From NCBI GenBank assembly GCA_028829895.1, contig CM054177.1:73751663-73815662 (forward strand): a DNA stretch of 64,000 bases, read 5' to 3'. Each line of letters starts with the position of its first letter. Within the stretch, counting starts at the first letter, position 1. The stretch is from Sinotaia quadrata. Taxonomy: Eukaryota; Mollusca; Gastropoda; Architaenioglossa; Viviparidae. Positions 39,851 to 55,914 of this stretch are shown here, piece after piece. The position numbers and the translations under genes are program-made. The notes under the pieces were generated by a model. The model searched no databases, was not told the origin of the DNA, and saw only the letters and a program-made list of their open reading frames with translations.

Positions 39851-42800
39851 CTTTAAAGGCACAAAGGCTCTTTATACTGTAACATGGATTAGATTGATGA
39901 TTTGGTAAAAATGCATTTTAGGTGCGTAAATTATTTCACCGTTCATTTTATCTATAAAATGCAATTTTTGTTGTTGTTGTTAATGAAGACGCTTTCCGAA
40001 CTCATCTGTGGTGAAAAATTAATTCCCTAAGCTGAAAACCGCCGAAACGCAATACTTTGACTCATGATTGCCGCCATTATTTTTTGTATAGTGGAAAGGA
40101 ACACGGCACACGATAATAAAATGTTAAATTAATCGGAAATGCAAAATTCATCAATAAAAGAATTTTAACAAACTTAAAGTAAGAAAATAATTCAAATTAA
40201 TCAGTAGAATAATTTACACACCTAAAATGCACTTTTACCGATGATTTGACAATGGTAACAGTGTGTGATACCTTCATGAGTGAATACCTCGTACAGTATC
40301 ACTTTCTGGAACGTGACACAAAACAAAAATAATTCGCACGGTTGTGACCGTAAATAACATATAGAGAACAACATTAGTTTTCGTAAAAATGACATCACAA
40401 ATTTAGAAAGATACTGAAATTATTTATCGCACTGCCAACAGGGACAGAATTTATAAACAAAAATAAGAAAACGTGATCATCGGAAGAATCTCCAAGAGTC
40501 GGCCATCGCACAAGGAAAATACCTAAAGGAGCGAGCTATACATGAACACTGAGTTATAAATGCATCCTGAATTATAAACAAATAAACATTATGAAAATGT
40601 CAAATGCAGTCTTTAAATACTTAACAATAGAAATATGTAAGTAGCTAGCAGTGTATGGGGAGCAGGACGTAAATTATGACACATAATTCAGTTGCCCTTA
40701 AACACACTCAACGCTGTGTGTATTCTCAAGAGGGACGTAGTGTATATAAAGCACACAGCATGCTATACAATTTATGAGCAAAGCGCACAGTCAAAAGAAT
40801 ACATAATAAACACGAAATCTCAGTGAAATATACTGTCTATCGTGAGTGGGAAGAAGGGACAGGACAATTTTCAAACTCAGTTTACTATGTTTTATTTTAA
40901 AAATCTTTAAAATTACTTCTGCTCACAGACATAGAAAGATGCCAGTATTTTTATGTCTACGTTCTACTAGGAAGGGGGGTGGGGTGGTAGACTTCCTGAG
41001 CTGCGTATGGCGGAAGTATCCTTTGACCCAATCTTTACGGAAAAGTTTGGCGTTCGGAAAATATTAACTAATGTTAATCACCAATGTCATTTGCAAGTTC
41101 GTTCGCCGCAGTAAATGACTTTCATAAATTACGAGAGTGATGGTTTAAGCTAAAGGTAGTCTGAAGTACTCTTTTATTAGTTAATTCGACTTTCTTTCTT
41201 AAAACTCGATGCTTTGCGTGACAACCATTATCTCTTTTCGAGAATAAATACTACGAATATTCAGCTAGTCTATGGTGACGGATTCTAAAGCATTAATGAA
41301 AAAAAAAATTATAAAACAGTTATAAACATTGAGCCACAAGATGTCATATTTAATTTCTGAAAAGAAAACTCAAAATTTCTTGTGATGTTTTGCTGAGAGA
41401 TGGGTAAGATGTTAATTCTCCATCACTCTGAGCCACCCTTAACCTTAGGCTAATCCCCCCCCCCCAAACACACCTTCTGGCTGGCCACACGCGTTAGAGA
41501 GATGAATGATGGATAATGTAGAATAGAAGAGTGATACTGATAGTTCTGGAAGACAGATCGAGTCACTTGATACATACAGCCAGGATAGTAAAGTTAATAC
41601 AGGTGACAGATTAGAGCATATATAATATTTGAGTCACGATAACACGAGAAGTCTAAGTACCAACAATAAATGTATTCAACAAGAAATAACATAAGACAGC
41701 ATTTTTCAATATAGCAAATAATTCAACAGTTACAATTAGTGTTTATAAATAGTCATAATCACGATCATGTGGTGTCATAAGAGAATGTCCGTTTGAGTCC
41801 TATGACACTCTATTAGTTATTTGGTTCAGGCCTATGAGCAAATTATAAATGAGTTTATAAGAGAACACTGAATGTTTCTGAGCGAAGTCTAAAAGTACTT
41901 TGATTAAAGTTAGAGTGAAATCGATTATATCTTGAATGAAGCTCTGTGGTTGTGACTTTGTAAATGCATAATTTTAGGATCTCCTGACATGCCGTCTAGG
42001 GTCCCAGTGAATGTCATAGCAGACACACACAAGGTACATTGAGCCAGTCCTTGGCACATAGGTTATTCTGCTCTGGTGTTGCTTCATGGTACAAAACTCA
42101 TCAAAGTCAACATCATTGATAAAGTGGTTCTGTTCTGCCATTGTTTCACAGCTCAATGCTCATCAATCAACAGTTCAGATAAGGTCTCACATAAATTGTC
42201 GATCTGCCAGTAAAATATGCATGGGCAAAGAATTCAACTTCATGTATTCTCAGACAGAACACCCTTACTTACATTTTAATATCATAAGCAAAATATAACA
42301 ATATGAAATTTAGTTAATGTCAAGAGATAAACATGAATATAATAGTAGCTAGGCAAGAAAAACCACATATCTTCAGCAGTAATATATAGAAAGGACGTTT
42401 TTTAAATTATGTTGGTAACTGGCAATAGGTGTTAGTAATATGATTCTAACTTATTAAGGCTGGGAGCCAAAATATGTGTTACCTCAATGGTCAACTTCAT
42501 TCAACTTACATTTTACATGTGAGTTTCTGATACATTCATTCACACAGGTGAGCTGCACTTTGATTGGTTAGTTTAAAGTGAGTGTCTGGAACATTCATGT
42601 ACGTTTCAAGTCTGAAGATAAGGGTCAGCCTTTCTAGAAGGTAGGTTTACATGTAGTCTATTTTTAGAGGAGGGGTGGGTATGTGACACCCCCAATTTAG
42701 AATAAAATTGGGTTCCAAGTTTATTAAAGCCACACTAACGCCAATAATAAAATAGTACTCATACAGAGTTAGCAATATATATAAAAATATGTCAAACGAG

Positions 42801-42960
42801 AAAGTTCTAAAAACATTAGCATTGCTATACCTGTGCAGGAAACTCATTATTGTAATGACTTAAAAGACTCATTTTATTTTGATTCCTTAGACGTTAATCC
42901 ACCGTTTTCTTTTCTTCTATTTATTACATTCTTTTAAATTTGTAATCTTGATTGACAGTA
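39851..42960. other. Region without a recognised gene
   Basis: AT-rich unique sequence with short homopolymers (C run at 41456-41465). No coding, RNA or transposon feature I can support. Confidence 0.5.
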
Positions 42961-42968
42961 TATCGTTT

Positions 42969-43160
42969 CGTTATGTCACGTGTGTATTAGTTATAGGGAC
43001 TGCATTCACCACGACCGTATCGAGGTTTACCCTAAGACTTGACGGTTTGTGATGTGTCATCTTCGTTATGTGACGTGTGTATTAGTTATAGGGACTGCAT
43101 TCACCACGAGGGTATTGACGTTTACCCTAAGACTTGACGGTTTGTGATGTGTCATCTTCG
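42969..43160. repeat. 95-bp tandem duplication
   Basis: Two copies carrying gtgtattagttatagggact and ccctaagacttgacggtttg, differing at a few bases. Confidence 0.92.
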
Positions 43161-44072
43161 TTATGCGTCCTAGCATCTGTTCATTATTTGTGTGCGCGTG
43201 TGGCTGAGAGACGGGGCTAGTCTCTGGTAAACAGGCAAGGGAGTAAAATGACCAACACTTCTTTTATTTCGTCTTTCTACCTCCCTGCAGTCACACGTAA
43301 CTATACGCAACAAGTGAAATTTTCGACAAAGAGAATTTACACTGCACTGATTTACGAGATGGAAACAACAAAAATTTAAATATAAAAAATGATAACAGCA
43401 TTCAAAAACAAAAATTCATTTTTAATCCTGTTATTCGTCATATACATTCCATGCTAACTAGTGATATTACAAGTTTAGTTTGCACCGCCTTCAATCCACA
43501 GGAAAGCCTTAGCTTGGCAAACTGGCGATAACTTAGCAAGATTGGCAGACTCTCAACACAACACTCCATATGAATAATTTCGACATGAGCACCCAAAGAA
43601 ATTGAAGACAAAAATAAAAATCAAGAAACACGAGTAACTGCAGATCCTAAGTACACTGCGTATTACTACATAAATAACTACTTAATTAGATTTGTCTCTG
43701 CAACAAAATAAAGTTGGACATGTTTAATAGCATAATATTTCTTAATAATACCTTCACCATTCGTACAAGTACAGAAACGATTTTACCTTTTCTAGCCAAG
43801 GTCTGTCTTTGGTTTCTTTAACGATTTCTCATTTACAACCCATGCCTGACGGAAGAGACTCGATGCAAGGCGTCTGACACAGATGGTTCGTTTGCAAAAG
43901 AGTGAAGTCTTGAGACTAGGTATCCGAGTTTTCTCAGCCTAGAAACTCCACCTATCTCTACTTTGACCAACTTTATTAACCAATCGGATTCAAGGGTACA
44001 CATAGAACTAATCAACATGTATGACTTTTTCACATCTTCTACATCCACGTTCAGTTAGCGCACGTCACCTAT

Positions 44073-44304
44073 CCATAAATAGTTCACGATTAGAGCAGTC
44101 ACATATTAGGACATGATCTAAATGAGACAGATTTAATCTTGGCCACTAGCCATAAATAGTTCACGATTAGAGCAGTCACATATTAGGACATGATCTAAAT
44201 GAGACAGATTTAATCTTGGCCACTAGCCATAAATAGTTCACGATTAGAGCAGTCACATATTAGGACATGATCTAAATGAGACAGATTTAATCTTGGCCAC
44301 TAGC
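44073..44304. repeat. 77-bp tandem repeat, 3 copies
   Basis: Copies begin at 44073, 44150 and 44227 with ccataaatagttcacgatta and are virtually identical, so the expansion is recent. Confidence 0.95.
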
Positions 44305-45820
44305 CACTCAATGCACACCCACTTATCTCCCCTGCATTTCTGTCCATCCTAGACTATCATTGTACAAATAAACATTATAATAACACTTCCGAATTACAAA
44401 AATTACAAATAACATCTCCCCTTAAAATTAAAAATTAGAAATGAAAATTTATATTTAAAATATGTGGGAGAAATTGAATATCACTCAACATTTTAAAAAA
44501 TTCTTATGAGCTTATGTGATTATGTGATTCTCACGCTGCTGAGATCTGCAGAGGACAAAATTCATACTACGTGAAAGGAATATTAAACTGCAAACATTCG
44601 TTATCAAACCGCTCATAATAGTCATCATTCTGTCTGCAAAATGGTTATCATACTGCTGGGAAATGGTTTTCAAACTTCTTAAAACTGATCATCAAAACTT
44701 TTCAATGGTTATTATACTGCTAAGAAAATGTCAAAATGGTTAAACTTCAATATTTTGTAAATTTAAATTACTACATTTAAAATTCATAAACTACATAATT
44801 ATAGGATTGTGAAATCGATTTTTAAAAATATTCAAACTTGGTGAACATAAATAGACTGGGAATCACAACACCACATAAATAGAATGGTTATATGAGTTCT
44901 TGTTGGAACAATGCTTCTTTGCTCGATAGCCTCCCCTGGTCGGTATAATGAATTATGCACGCTGATATGACGTCTGGAATGTTGCAAATATTGGTTGTTT
45001 GCGTAGTCCACTGCAAAATCCGACTGGCACTTAGCTGAGTCACCCAGCTTTCAGACACCAAATCTGTTCAGATCATGGTTCAACACGCCATTGCTATCCT
45101 GTCCATTGCTTAATTTATTCACCTGATGAAGTCTTCAGCTAGAATATTCTCTCTTAATTCAGGAATACGCTGTGGATCTATTCCCGTTTTGCCACATGGG
45201 AAGACTACTCTAATGTTAGTGAGCGTTAATGACTCAAAATTTATTCGTAAAGCCAAATCTTGATTGCAAGGAGGGGAGGGGATTAGCCAGTCGAGTGTGT
45301 ACTTACACACACAAAAGTATAATTTGACGTTAAAAAATATTAAAATAATAATAGTAAAAAATAAATAAAAGCATAAATTGACATAAATTTGCAAAGAGAG
45401 AAAATTCAAATAGTTCTATGGACAAAGAAAATTGCTAATTATAATTTTAGTCGTAAGAATAAACTGTACAAATATTTTATTTTTTGTACACATGGAAATG
45501 GTCACTATTACCAAGTTCAAAGCACTTAGGTAAACCAAAACTGTGGTATATTATGTATAAAAGGAATGAATAAATGAATGAAATAAATACAATGTAAATG
45601 GCATAACGAATATTTTAAAAATAAACAGTAGCACGAGCAAGCCATAAAGCAAATAAAGCAAATTAATGCATAAATTCAATAAATACCTACAATAAATAAA
45701 AAGCCTCAATTAAATAAATTCATAACTTAAGTAAATAATTAACTATTACTTTGAAATTAGCAAAAACAAAAGCAAAGTAAAAAAAAGTTTAAAAATACTA
45801 GTGGTTAGATTAATCGGAAT
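44305..45820. other. AT-rich stretch, no gene recognised
   Basis: Contains degenerate ataaat-rich sequence at 45540-45760. An open frame on the minus strand at 45119-45409 has no recognisable family. Confidence 0.5.
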
Positions 45821-45824
45821 AACA

Positions 45825-46015
45825 GACTTTATATCTGAGAGTGAAACAGATTATATTTCTGAGAGTAAGATATATTCTAAATCTCTTCTGAAAGTGATAA
45901 GGATTCCTTTTCTGAGAGTGTGATGTATTCTATTTCTGAGAGTGAGATGAATTCTGTTTGTGATAGCGAGAAAGATTCTACTTCTGAGAGTGAGATATGT
46001 TCTGAGATAAATTCG
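45825..46015. repeat. Degenerate repeat of tctgagagtgaga units
   Basis: Roughly eight irregular units of 20-30 bp. Confidence 0.75.
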
Positions 46016-46095
46016 TTCTTCTCAGTGCCACTTTGCACACCTGTAAGAAGGTGAGCGAAAGAAATATAAAATACTTCCGAAACGCGCCGTTTAAT

Positions 46096-46320
46096 TAAAG
46101 GCAGATAATTATATTAAGAACACAAAACATTATAAGGCAGATAATTATATTAAGAACACAAAACATTATAAGGCAGATAATTATATTAAGAACACAAAAC
46201 ATTATAAGGCAGATAATTATATTAAGAACACAAAACATTATAAGGCAGATAATTATATTAAGAACACAAAACATTATAAGGCAGATAATCATATTAAGAA
46301 CACAAAACATTATAAGGCAG
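46096..46320. repeat. 36-bp tandem repeat, about 6 copies
   Basis: Unit contains cagataattatattaagaa and cacaaaacattataagg. Being a multiple of three and stop-free on the minus strand, it yields a repetitive open frame that is not evidence of a gene. Confidence 0.95.
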
Positions 46321-46479
46321 AAAATAGTGTCACCTTTTAATTCAAGATGAGTAATTATATTAAGAAAACAGACTTGTACAACACACAATGCATCAAAACG
46401 CTCTACAAGAAAACACAATCCAATTCTGACACGTTCAGTATTCTTTACGCAAGAGATTTTTTCCAGTTTAGAAGGAACG

Positions 46480-46798
46480 TAGTCCTTAGTAGTTTCTATT
46501 TCTCTCAAAATCACAGACTGAGAGTTTGTAATCCATTCCTTACAGTTTATGTAATTGGAATATTCTCTTCTATTTCTCTCAAAATCACAGACTAAGAGTT
46601 TGTAATCCATTCCTTACAGTTTATGTAATTGGAATATTCTCTTCTATTTCTCTCAAAATCACAGACTAAGAGTTTGTAATCCATTCCTTACAGTTTATGT
46701 AATTGGAATATTCTCTTCTATTTCTCTCAAAATCGCAGACTGAGAGTTTGTAATCCATTCCTTACAGTTTATGTAATTGGAATATTCTCTTCCGTTCT
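46480..46798. repeat. 74-bp tandem repeat, about 4 copies
   Basis: Unit contains agtttgtaatccattcctta, cagtttatgtaattggaata and ttctatttctctcaaaatc. Copies are nearly identical. Confidence 0.95.
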
Positions 46799-47149
46799 CA
46801 GTTTGTCAATTTATTTCAGAAAGTTCTTAATTCTTCACGTTTGCCTTCGAAAACTACGACGATGTGCTTTAGCAACCAGAGAGGAATTAACTTACCTGTG
46901 TAGATTAAAATAATCTATGTTTGCAGTAGGAAGTATTTTAACTCTTTATGACTGATTCAGTCAGTAATGACTGATTACCTCAAAGTATTAATTCTCTTAA
47001 GTTTGGAAACGCATGCAAATTATTTGTCTTTAATCGTTTGTGATAAATGAATGAATAACAATATTTTACAGTTTCATTGTGAAGCACTCAGATATCTTAT
47101 GACGTACAAATCACTAATAAAATCAACATTAGTAGTAGTTGTTGTTGTT

Positions 47150-47432
47150 GTTGATGCGATGTTTAATTTTGTTATAGCAATGAGGAAGAGAAGGGTAGCG
47201 GCCCAACATTTTATTCATATGTTGACTTTCAGAAAACTGTTAGACTCATCAGAGCCGGCCTGACTTTATATCTCTTATCTGCATCATTCAAGTGTTCACT
47301 TGTCGTTGATGCGATATTTAATTTTGTTCTAGCAATGAGGAAGAGAAGGGTAGCGGCCCAACATTTTATTCCTATGTTGACTTTCAGAAAAATGTTTGAC
47401 TCGTCAGAGCCGGCCTGACTTTATATCTCTAT
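47150..47432. repeat. About 155-bp tandem duplication
   Basis: Two copies (starting near 47151 and 47307) share gaggaagagaagggtagcgg and gagccggcctgactttatat. Confidence 0.92.
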
Positions 47433-48600
47433 CCTAAGCTCGCATGGAGAATGGTGATTGCTGGAGATAATTATACAATCTTCGCCGACCTAGGAGGTCA
47501 GGTTGTAATAATTCGTCAGAAATTTCGACTGATGAACCCGTGACAGGCTTGTTTTTTTTTCTTTTTGCGTGCCAAAATCAGCTTAAGAAAATCAGAGTCA
47601 ATCCTGCCATTGTCAGAGAACATCATTTAGAAAACTCTCCCTTATACTCACTGGTAAAAAAGTTTATACCGTGTACGCCAAGTACCTGCCACTTCCTTGC
47701 ACTCGGTGGGTGACAAACAGAATAGGCCAGAACCGAATTAATCCCTCTACTGTTGCAAAATTCAAAGCATGAGTTGTACCATCAGACTGCCGACGAGGCA
47801 CAGGCGAAGACCAGCCAAGCCATCAAGGTCAATTTAACAGCCAGTCCCGGCAAATGTTAAGAAATATACAGACTAAAGTTATACAATGGGCACTATGAAA
47901 ATATCAAACTGTCAGAACGCGCTCACGTCATTTTGATTTTGTAGCAGTCTTTCTGTCACCATTAATTCATTTCTATAAAAACTTTCGTCCATCCTTAAGT
48001 TTACCAGTATTTGCGTTTCCCTTTCAACTGTTGTCATCATCTTTATCTTAGATAGGAATTTGAGGGGGGAGGGGTTGTAGCCATTTTTCTTCTGATTATT
48101 AATATTTATAATATCTTTAATCTTCAAATTCTTGGTAGCACCTGCAACTATGGAAGTGTGGATGGACGTGTGGATGGCCACATTAGCGTTTAAATGTTGA
48201 TTAGTCTTTCTTAATACATTTTTTTTAACTCACCCCATACACACACCTCACTAAGTCACCCCATCTAGTGTCCCGCACGTTGTACGATGATATCCACTGA
48301 ATTCAGGTAACCTTAATGAAATTCCTCCCACTATCCAAACTGTTGAAAAACGACGAGTTTATGATGCTGTCTTGGATGATGAATAACAGGTTACAAATGA
48401 ATGATGGCAAATTAAACTCTGTTGCTCTTAAAATATTTTCTACATCCTTATCGCTGCCAGAGCAAATTTTCACCGTGGGATTCAAATGACTATTTTGATG
48501 CACGTGAAAAGAATAAAGATATATTCTGGTGTCTCCATTCTCTAAGTGGCTGAGAGAACAAACTTTAAGTACAAATAATTCAGAAATATTCTTGATACAA
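47433..48600. other. Region without a recognised gene
   Basis: Unique, moderately AT-rich sequence. No exon or RNA gene seen. Confidence 0.5.
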
Positions 48601-48607
48601 GTATCTA

Positions 48608-48813
<206 letters not shown>

Positions 48814-48844
48814 CTGCTTGTGTTCGTTTGTGTACAAACATGTG

Positions 48845-49587
48845 TGTCAACATGTTTTTCTAAGTCAGGCTTAGGAATATATTTTCAAACACAATGTTGA
48901 CTACCAGTGCATTTGCTGTAAGTCTGAATAGTAAGTAGCCCACATGAAGATTTTTATTCAGTTGTACTGTGATTTTGCTCATATTCAATTATCATCTATG
49001 TATCTAATTACACATTTTCCAAATCAACGCTCTTTCAGCACCTCTCATATAGTTATTTCCCCTGGTGGCCACTAATACGTCTGCTAATCGATAACAATTA
49101 ACCCTTTGGTAACATTTCTCTTTATTGCGACGTCATCTGATCGCTGTATCTGTAGTATGACGAATGTTTTGATGAGTGAATACCTTTAAAATTCGCCTCC
49201 TAGTTCCATGACGTTGCCATGAGCATTGCGCCATGTTAAAAAAACTACAACAGTAAAATGAAATAGTATTAGCAACTACAAAATGGCCTGCCATTCTGCC
49301 TGGTGTTTGAGGAAGACTTACCTGAATCCTGACAAGCAACAGAGCTTGGTGTACGCGAATATCAACCCGCTTCTTAGTGTTTCATGCATGTACTCCATCT
49401 GGAACCCGAGAGAGCAACACGAGTTCAAATCTGACACAATGAAAGTAAGGGAACATCTAGTTTTATTTTGATTAATTATTAGATCGATATTCATTTGAAG
49501 CTTTTAATGTCATTTCAAATAAGCTAGTTTCTTTCATATTTTTGTTATTGTACTAATATTAATTCTTAAATGCACAACACGCGCAAT

Positions 49588-49648
<61 letters not shown>

Positions 49649-49770
49649 CATATATATTTGTGTCTGTCATGTGGGTCAACATGTTTTTTCTAAGTCAGAC
49701 TTAAGAATATATTTTCAAACACTGTGTTGATTACTAGTGCATATGCTCTAAGTCTGTATAATAAGTAGTT
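48845..49770. repeat. Dispersed pair of related segments beside microsatellites
   Basis: The 48848-48940 and 49673-49765 segments share caacatgttttttctaagtc and gaatatattttcaaacac. Each directly follows a simple repeat (GATA at 48.6-48.8 kb; CA at 49591-49646), consistent with an older repeat family whose end carries a microsatellite. The unique sequence between holds no gene. Confidence 0.5.
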
Positions 49771-50399
49771 GTGAGTTTGCAATTACAAACACGTGTACAC
49801 ACGCAAGCACACTCATACATGCATTCACATAAACATGCGCACTCGCAGACGGATAAATGCACATCCGTGCATATTTTACCTTATAGAATTCAAATAATTT
49901 ATATAACAAAGCTTGAATTTCAATTACGAATTCAGCATTTTATGATTGGTTTTGTACAGTTTCATTCATCGTTCGCTGTTTCTATATGAATGACGTAACA
50001 TCATTGTCTACGACAGTCACATGACGCAGACGGGACGCTCCATATGATATTTGGATAGTTAGTTTAACTGCTAAAATATACAAATATCAGATTGATGACT
50101 GAGAAGCTATTGTCCTTTGAAAGTCCTCATTAGCAATGAAGCTCAGTCATCTAAATATTTAATATTAGTTTCGTGATGCGGCCTTGCAATGTATTGATAA
50201 AAACAAAAATGTTACAAATGCTCGAAGTTCGGATTTTTAATTTTTGTTTTGTTACTTTATTGTTGCGTGCAAATCTATGAGCATAATTAAAAATGTTTTA
50301 TTTTCCATCCTGAAATATAAAAGATGTCCTTGAAGCGAATTTGTTTTATGTATGTCGATGACTCGAGTAACTCAAGGTGACTTAAAAATAAAAATCTTA

Positions 50400-51235
50400 G
50401 AGCTTTTGATCGTAAGTTTCCAAATTCACAACAGTTAAAATATTAACGAACGTGTATAGCTGCCTCGTCTTGTCAAGGAAATCTAACTCTTATATTTTCC
50501 ATGTCTTAAAGACAATTGAAATTCTCTTTTATGTATAGCAACTAATTAATGCGATTTGTCTACAAATCAAACTTTATCAAGTAATTTTGTATGTTACTGT
50601 TCTCTAAATAAAACAATTTAATATAAATAAAACTATAGAAAGCGACTTGTCAGCAAATAAAATATAGACTGAGAACTGTGCACTAAGAAACTCAATAACG
50701 TAATTGTGTAAATAAAACTATGTAATATAATCATTAAAATAATTATAGATGTAGAGAAATGAAGGGAAATAATATTACCTAAAGTGATTTGTCTGCGAAT
50801 GAAACTAAGCATTATGATTTGCCTTTTTTTAAAAAGAATCTATGAAACTATGTATAAAAAAAAAAGCCTATGATTTCGTCATTAAGTAAAACTGCATAAT
50901 GCGAGTTGTCCATGACTTAAAATATATTTGTTGCAAAACCATTCCTTGTGATTTGTCTGTAAATAAAATCTGTATAATGTTACATATATAATGTACTGTA
51001 TAATAAACAATCAATTTGTGTCCTTAAAACCATTCCTTGTGATTTGCCTGTAAAAACATGTATAATGTTATTTGTTTTTTGTCAATCAAAGTTAGTACTG
51101 TGATTTACCTGTAAATCAGGCGATATACCACTATTTGTCTGTAAATAAAAACTGTATAATATTATTTGTGTCAATCAAAGGTAGTATTGTGATTTGCCTG
51201 TAAGTCAATTGTCTGTAAATAAAAAATGATATAAT
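50400..51235. repeat. Degenerate repeat of gatttgtctgtaaataaaac units
   Basis: About a dozen diverged units of 35-70 bp. AT-rich unique sequence precedes it (49771-50399). Confidence 0.65.
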
Positions 51236-51279
51236 GTGATTAAATGGGTCAAGGCTTCTTATTCAACCTTAGAACACAC

Positions 51280-51440
51280 CACAAATACAAGCACACACAC
51301 ACACATACAAGCACACACACATATACAAGCACAAACACACACACATATACAAGCACACACACACATATACAAGCACACACACACATATATACAAGCACAC
51401 ACACGTACAAGCACACACTCACACATACAAACACACACTT
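51280..51440. repeat. Imperfect array of tacaagcacacacacaca units
   Basis: CA microsatellite interrupted at regular 18-24 bp intervals by tacaag. Confidence 0.9.
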
Positions 51441-51659
51441 ACTATTATAAAGACAAAACTCTACCGTAGACTGTTGATCACGCGCGAAGTACATCCCTTT
51501 GTCTCCTTGACGTTCCAAAGACTTCCAGTTCTTAGCCGTATTCTTCCAGGAGATGACCGAGACAATTTCAAGACTACGTTGGAACAGCTCTCGGAAATAA
51601 ATATATATTGGTGGCTATGCCTCAAATTTCATTATTATGTATCAAACTAAACTCCAGCC

Positions 51660-51860
51660 ATTGTCGAGAAGTAGTAACTAGAGAGACAGAGAGAGCTATC
51701 CAACAAATGCACAAAACAATGACTGTCGAGAGAGAAGTAGTAACTAGAGAGACAGAGAGCTATCCAACAAATGTACAAAACAATGACTGTCGAGAGAGAA
51801 GTAGTAACTAGAGAGACAAAGAGAGCTATCCAACAAATGCACAAAACAATGACTGTCGAT
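51660..51860. repeat. About 64-bp tandem repeat, 3 copies
   Basis: Unit contains gtcgagagagaagtagtaac, tagagagacagagagagcta and tccaacaaatgcacaaaaca. Confidence 0.94.
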
Positions 51861-53120
51861 TCTGACTGCCAGGTCAAAGTTTTGTAAAAGCTTCCATCTC
51901 ATAAAAGTCCCTAACTCTTGGAAATGTCTGCAGTGCTAGAGAATGGTTTGGTGTTTTCCAAGTGCCCATCGAATGGCGCTCTGCGTAATAATTGTCCCGT
52001 TCGTAAGCCCATTACGCAAGGTTTATAACTAGTGTCAGTCATTGTGCAATGCATATCAAATCAATGATCATCAATGCTCATATTAACAAAGTGGGCTTTT
52101 TATACTACTGGCGGGCTCTCTGTCTATCTCTGAGTGCCTTTCTCCCTTTGTTCACACCATTATTTTTTCAATAATAGTATGAATGAATGGAAATGTGACA
52201 TGTACACAGGTGAATTGCAGAAGAGAAAGATGAGAAAGATGAGAAAGATGAGAAAAAAAAAAATTTGTCTAATGACTTCCAGTAATGTCTCGCTTGCTTG
52301 CTAAAAAAACTTAACCCGGGTTTCTAGTCACACGCATGCACTTTCAAGAAACAAATACAAAGGACGTACAATAGATTTGATGCGTCACAAACGTCTAGTT
52401 TTATGCTTGACACATGTAATATTTAAATCTAGTTCGAGCCCCCCCCCCCCCCGATTCCCTTGGTGAATGAAGTCACTATGACATATATGAATACGACGAA
52501 ACAAGGAATAGAGTAAACGTTTATAACTTTAAAGAAAACTTAATAAAGAAGTTGAAATTGAATGAAATAGAAATAACAAGGTAAAATGTCCAGGTGGATC
52601 AGAATAACATTTGGCTCAATGACATCACTAATAATGAATGATTTTGGTGCACAGTATAAGTGAGTATAAGCGATGTTAATAGCACTGTCTTTCTGAACCT
52701 TTCCTTTTTTATTTATGATTTATCTTTCACTTTGATGACTAGAAGAAAAAACCTGTCTCTCAGCTATTTACAAACATCAGCAGGTTGTTCTTTGGTTCAT
52801 GTGAAGAAATGCATGGTTTGGTGTCTTAATGCAGGCCGAGTAATGTGTGGATGGGAAAGTCACAATAGTCTATTCTTGGCTGGCGTCCCCTCGCACAAGG
52901 TGCAAGACTGGATAGAAAATAGTACTTCCCCTTTTATGGGTTGCTTACAAACTTATGGTTAAGTGACGTCACTTGCACTCATTCAGACAAATTTTAGTAG
53001 ACTAGAGAAAAGCTGGACAAAATTTTCTCACTCACTCTTACTCAGAAATCATTATGGCAATTAATTACTGAATTATAAATTCCAGATATTCCCACAAGTC
53101 CACAAAGTCATAATTAGTCA
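51861..53120. other. Region without a recognised gene
   Basis: Includes a C run at 52441-52452. An open frame at 52660-52962 shows no family. Confidence 0.5.
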
Positions 53121-53131
53121 GTCTGGGAGAT

Positions 53132-53207
53132 ATACTATAGGAGACAGTCACTCACTATAGGAGACAGTCACTCACTATAGGAGACAGTCACTCACTATAG
53201 GAGACGC
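53132..53207. repeat. 20-bp tandem repeat, 4 copies
   Basis: Unit ctataggagacagtcactca, copies almost identical. Confidence 0.95.
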
Positions 53208-53664
53208 TCAGTGTGGGTCTGAAAGGAAGCTAATTTTGATTTCTTTAACTCACCTACTTAAGCTTTCTGACATCCGTTGCCCAGATTTTTACTATTCTGG
53301 TTGACACTTTCATATCTGGTCCGAGCATTCACTGGAAAAGGACATGGTCACCTCGTATGGACACTAATAGTTTAGGTCCACTTGCAGCAGCCGAAGAGTT
53401 AACAAGTCAGAGTGGAGATTATATAAGTGGGAGAGTTAGGAAACTCAAAGCTAAATTTAATTAAAATGTCAGAGTTTGGAACAAATTTAAAATCACTACT
53501 TTAATAGCAGTTTAAAATAATGAGTTTGAAATAGTAGTATTATATGGATTTTTATTAAATTTAAGATATTATTTTGGGTTATTTTTATTTATGATTTTTT
53601 TTTAATGTGAGAAAGTGGGCGGCCATGCCAAAGGAATGGTGAACAAATAGACTAGCAAACAGAC

Positions 53665-55555
<1,891 letters not shown>

Positions 55556-55571
55556 TTATGTGTTTATGGAT

Positions 55572-55690
55572 CATACAGTGGTGGAGCACACCGTAGTGGA
55601 GCATATAGTGGTGGATCAAGCAGTGGTGGAACAAGCAATAGTTGCGCAAACAGTAGTGGAGCATACAGTGGTGGAGCAAGTGTTGAATCT
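55572..55690. repeat. 15-18 bp repeat of gtggtggagcatacagt type
   Basis: About seven diverged units. The plus frame is Gly/Ser-rich and the minus frame is His/Cys-rich, as expected of a multiple-of-three repeat. Confidence 0.8.
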
Positions 55691-55914
55691 GTTCAAATGA
55701 ATACAATTGTAGTAAGTTTCAGGGTAGAATGAGAGTATATGCCTAAACATTAGACATACATCATTCATTACTTTGGAAAAACAGGAATAAAATAGGATGT
55801 ACAACATAGAAATAAAATAGCATGATAAAATTGGAAACATTTCTATTACTACTTGCTTTAAATGAAGTAAAAACATCATGACTTTCTTTAGCACAAGCTC
55901 CAGGGCGTGTTTTA

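Noticed and set aside
46095..46610. Minus-strand frame with repeated LIMFCVLNIIIC
   Set aside because: Looks like membrane segments but is only the 36-bp repeat; the hydrophobicity follows from its AT-rich composition.
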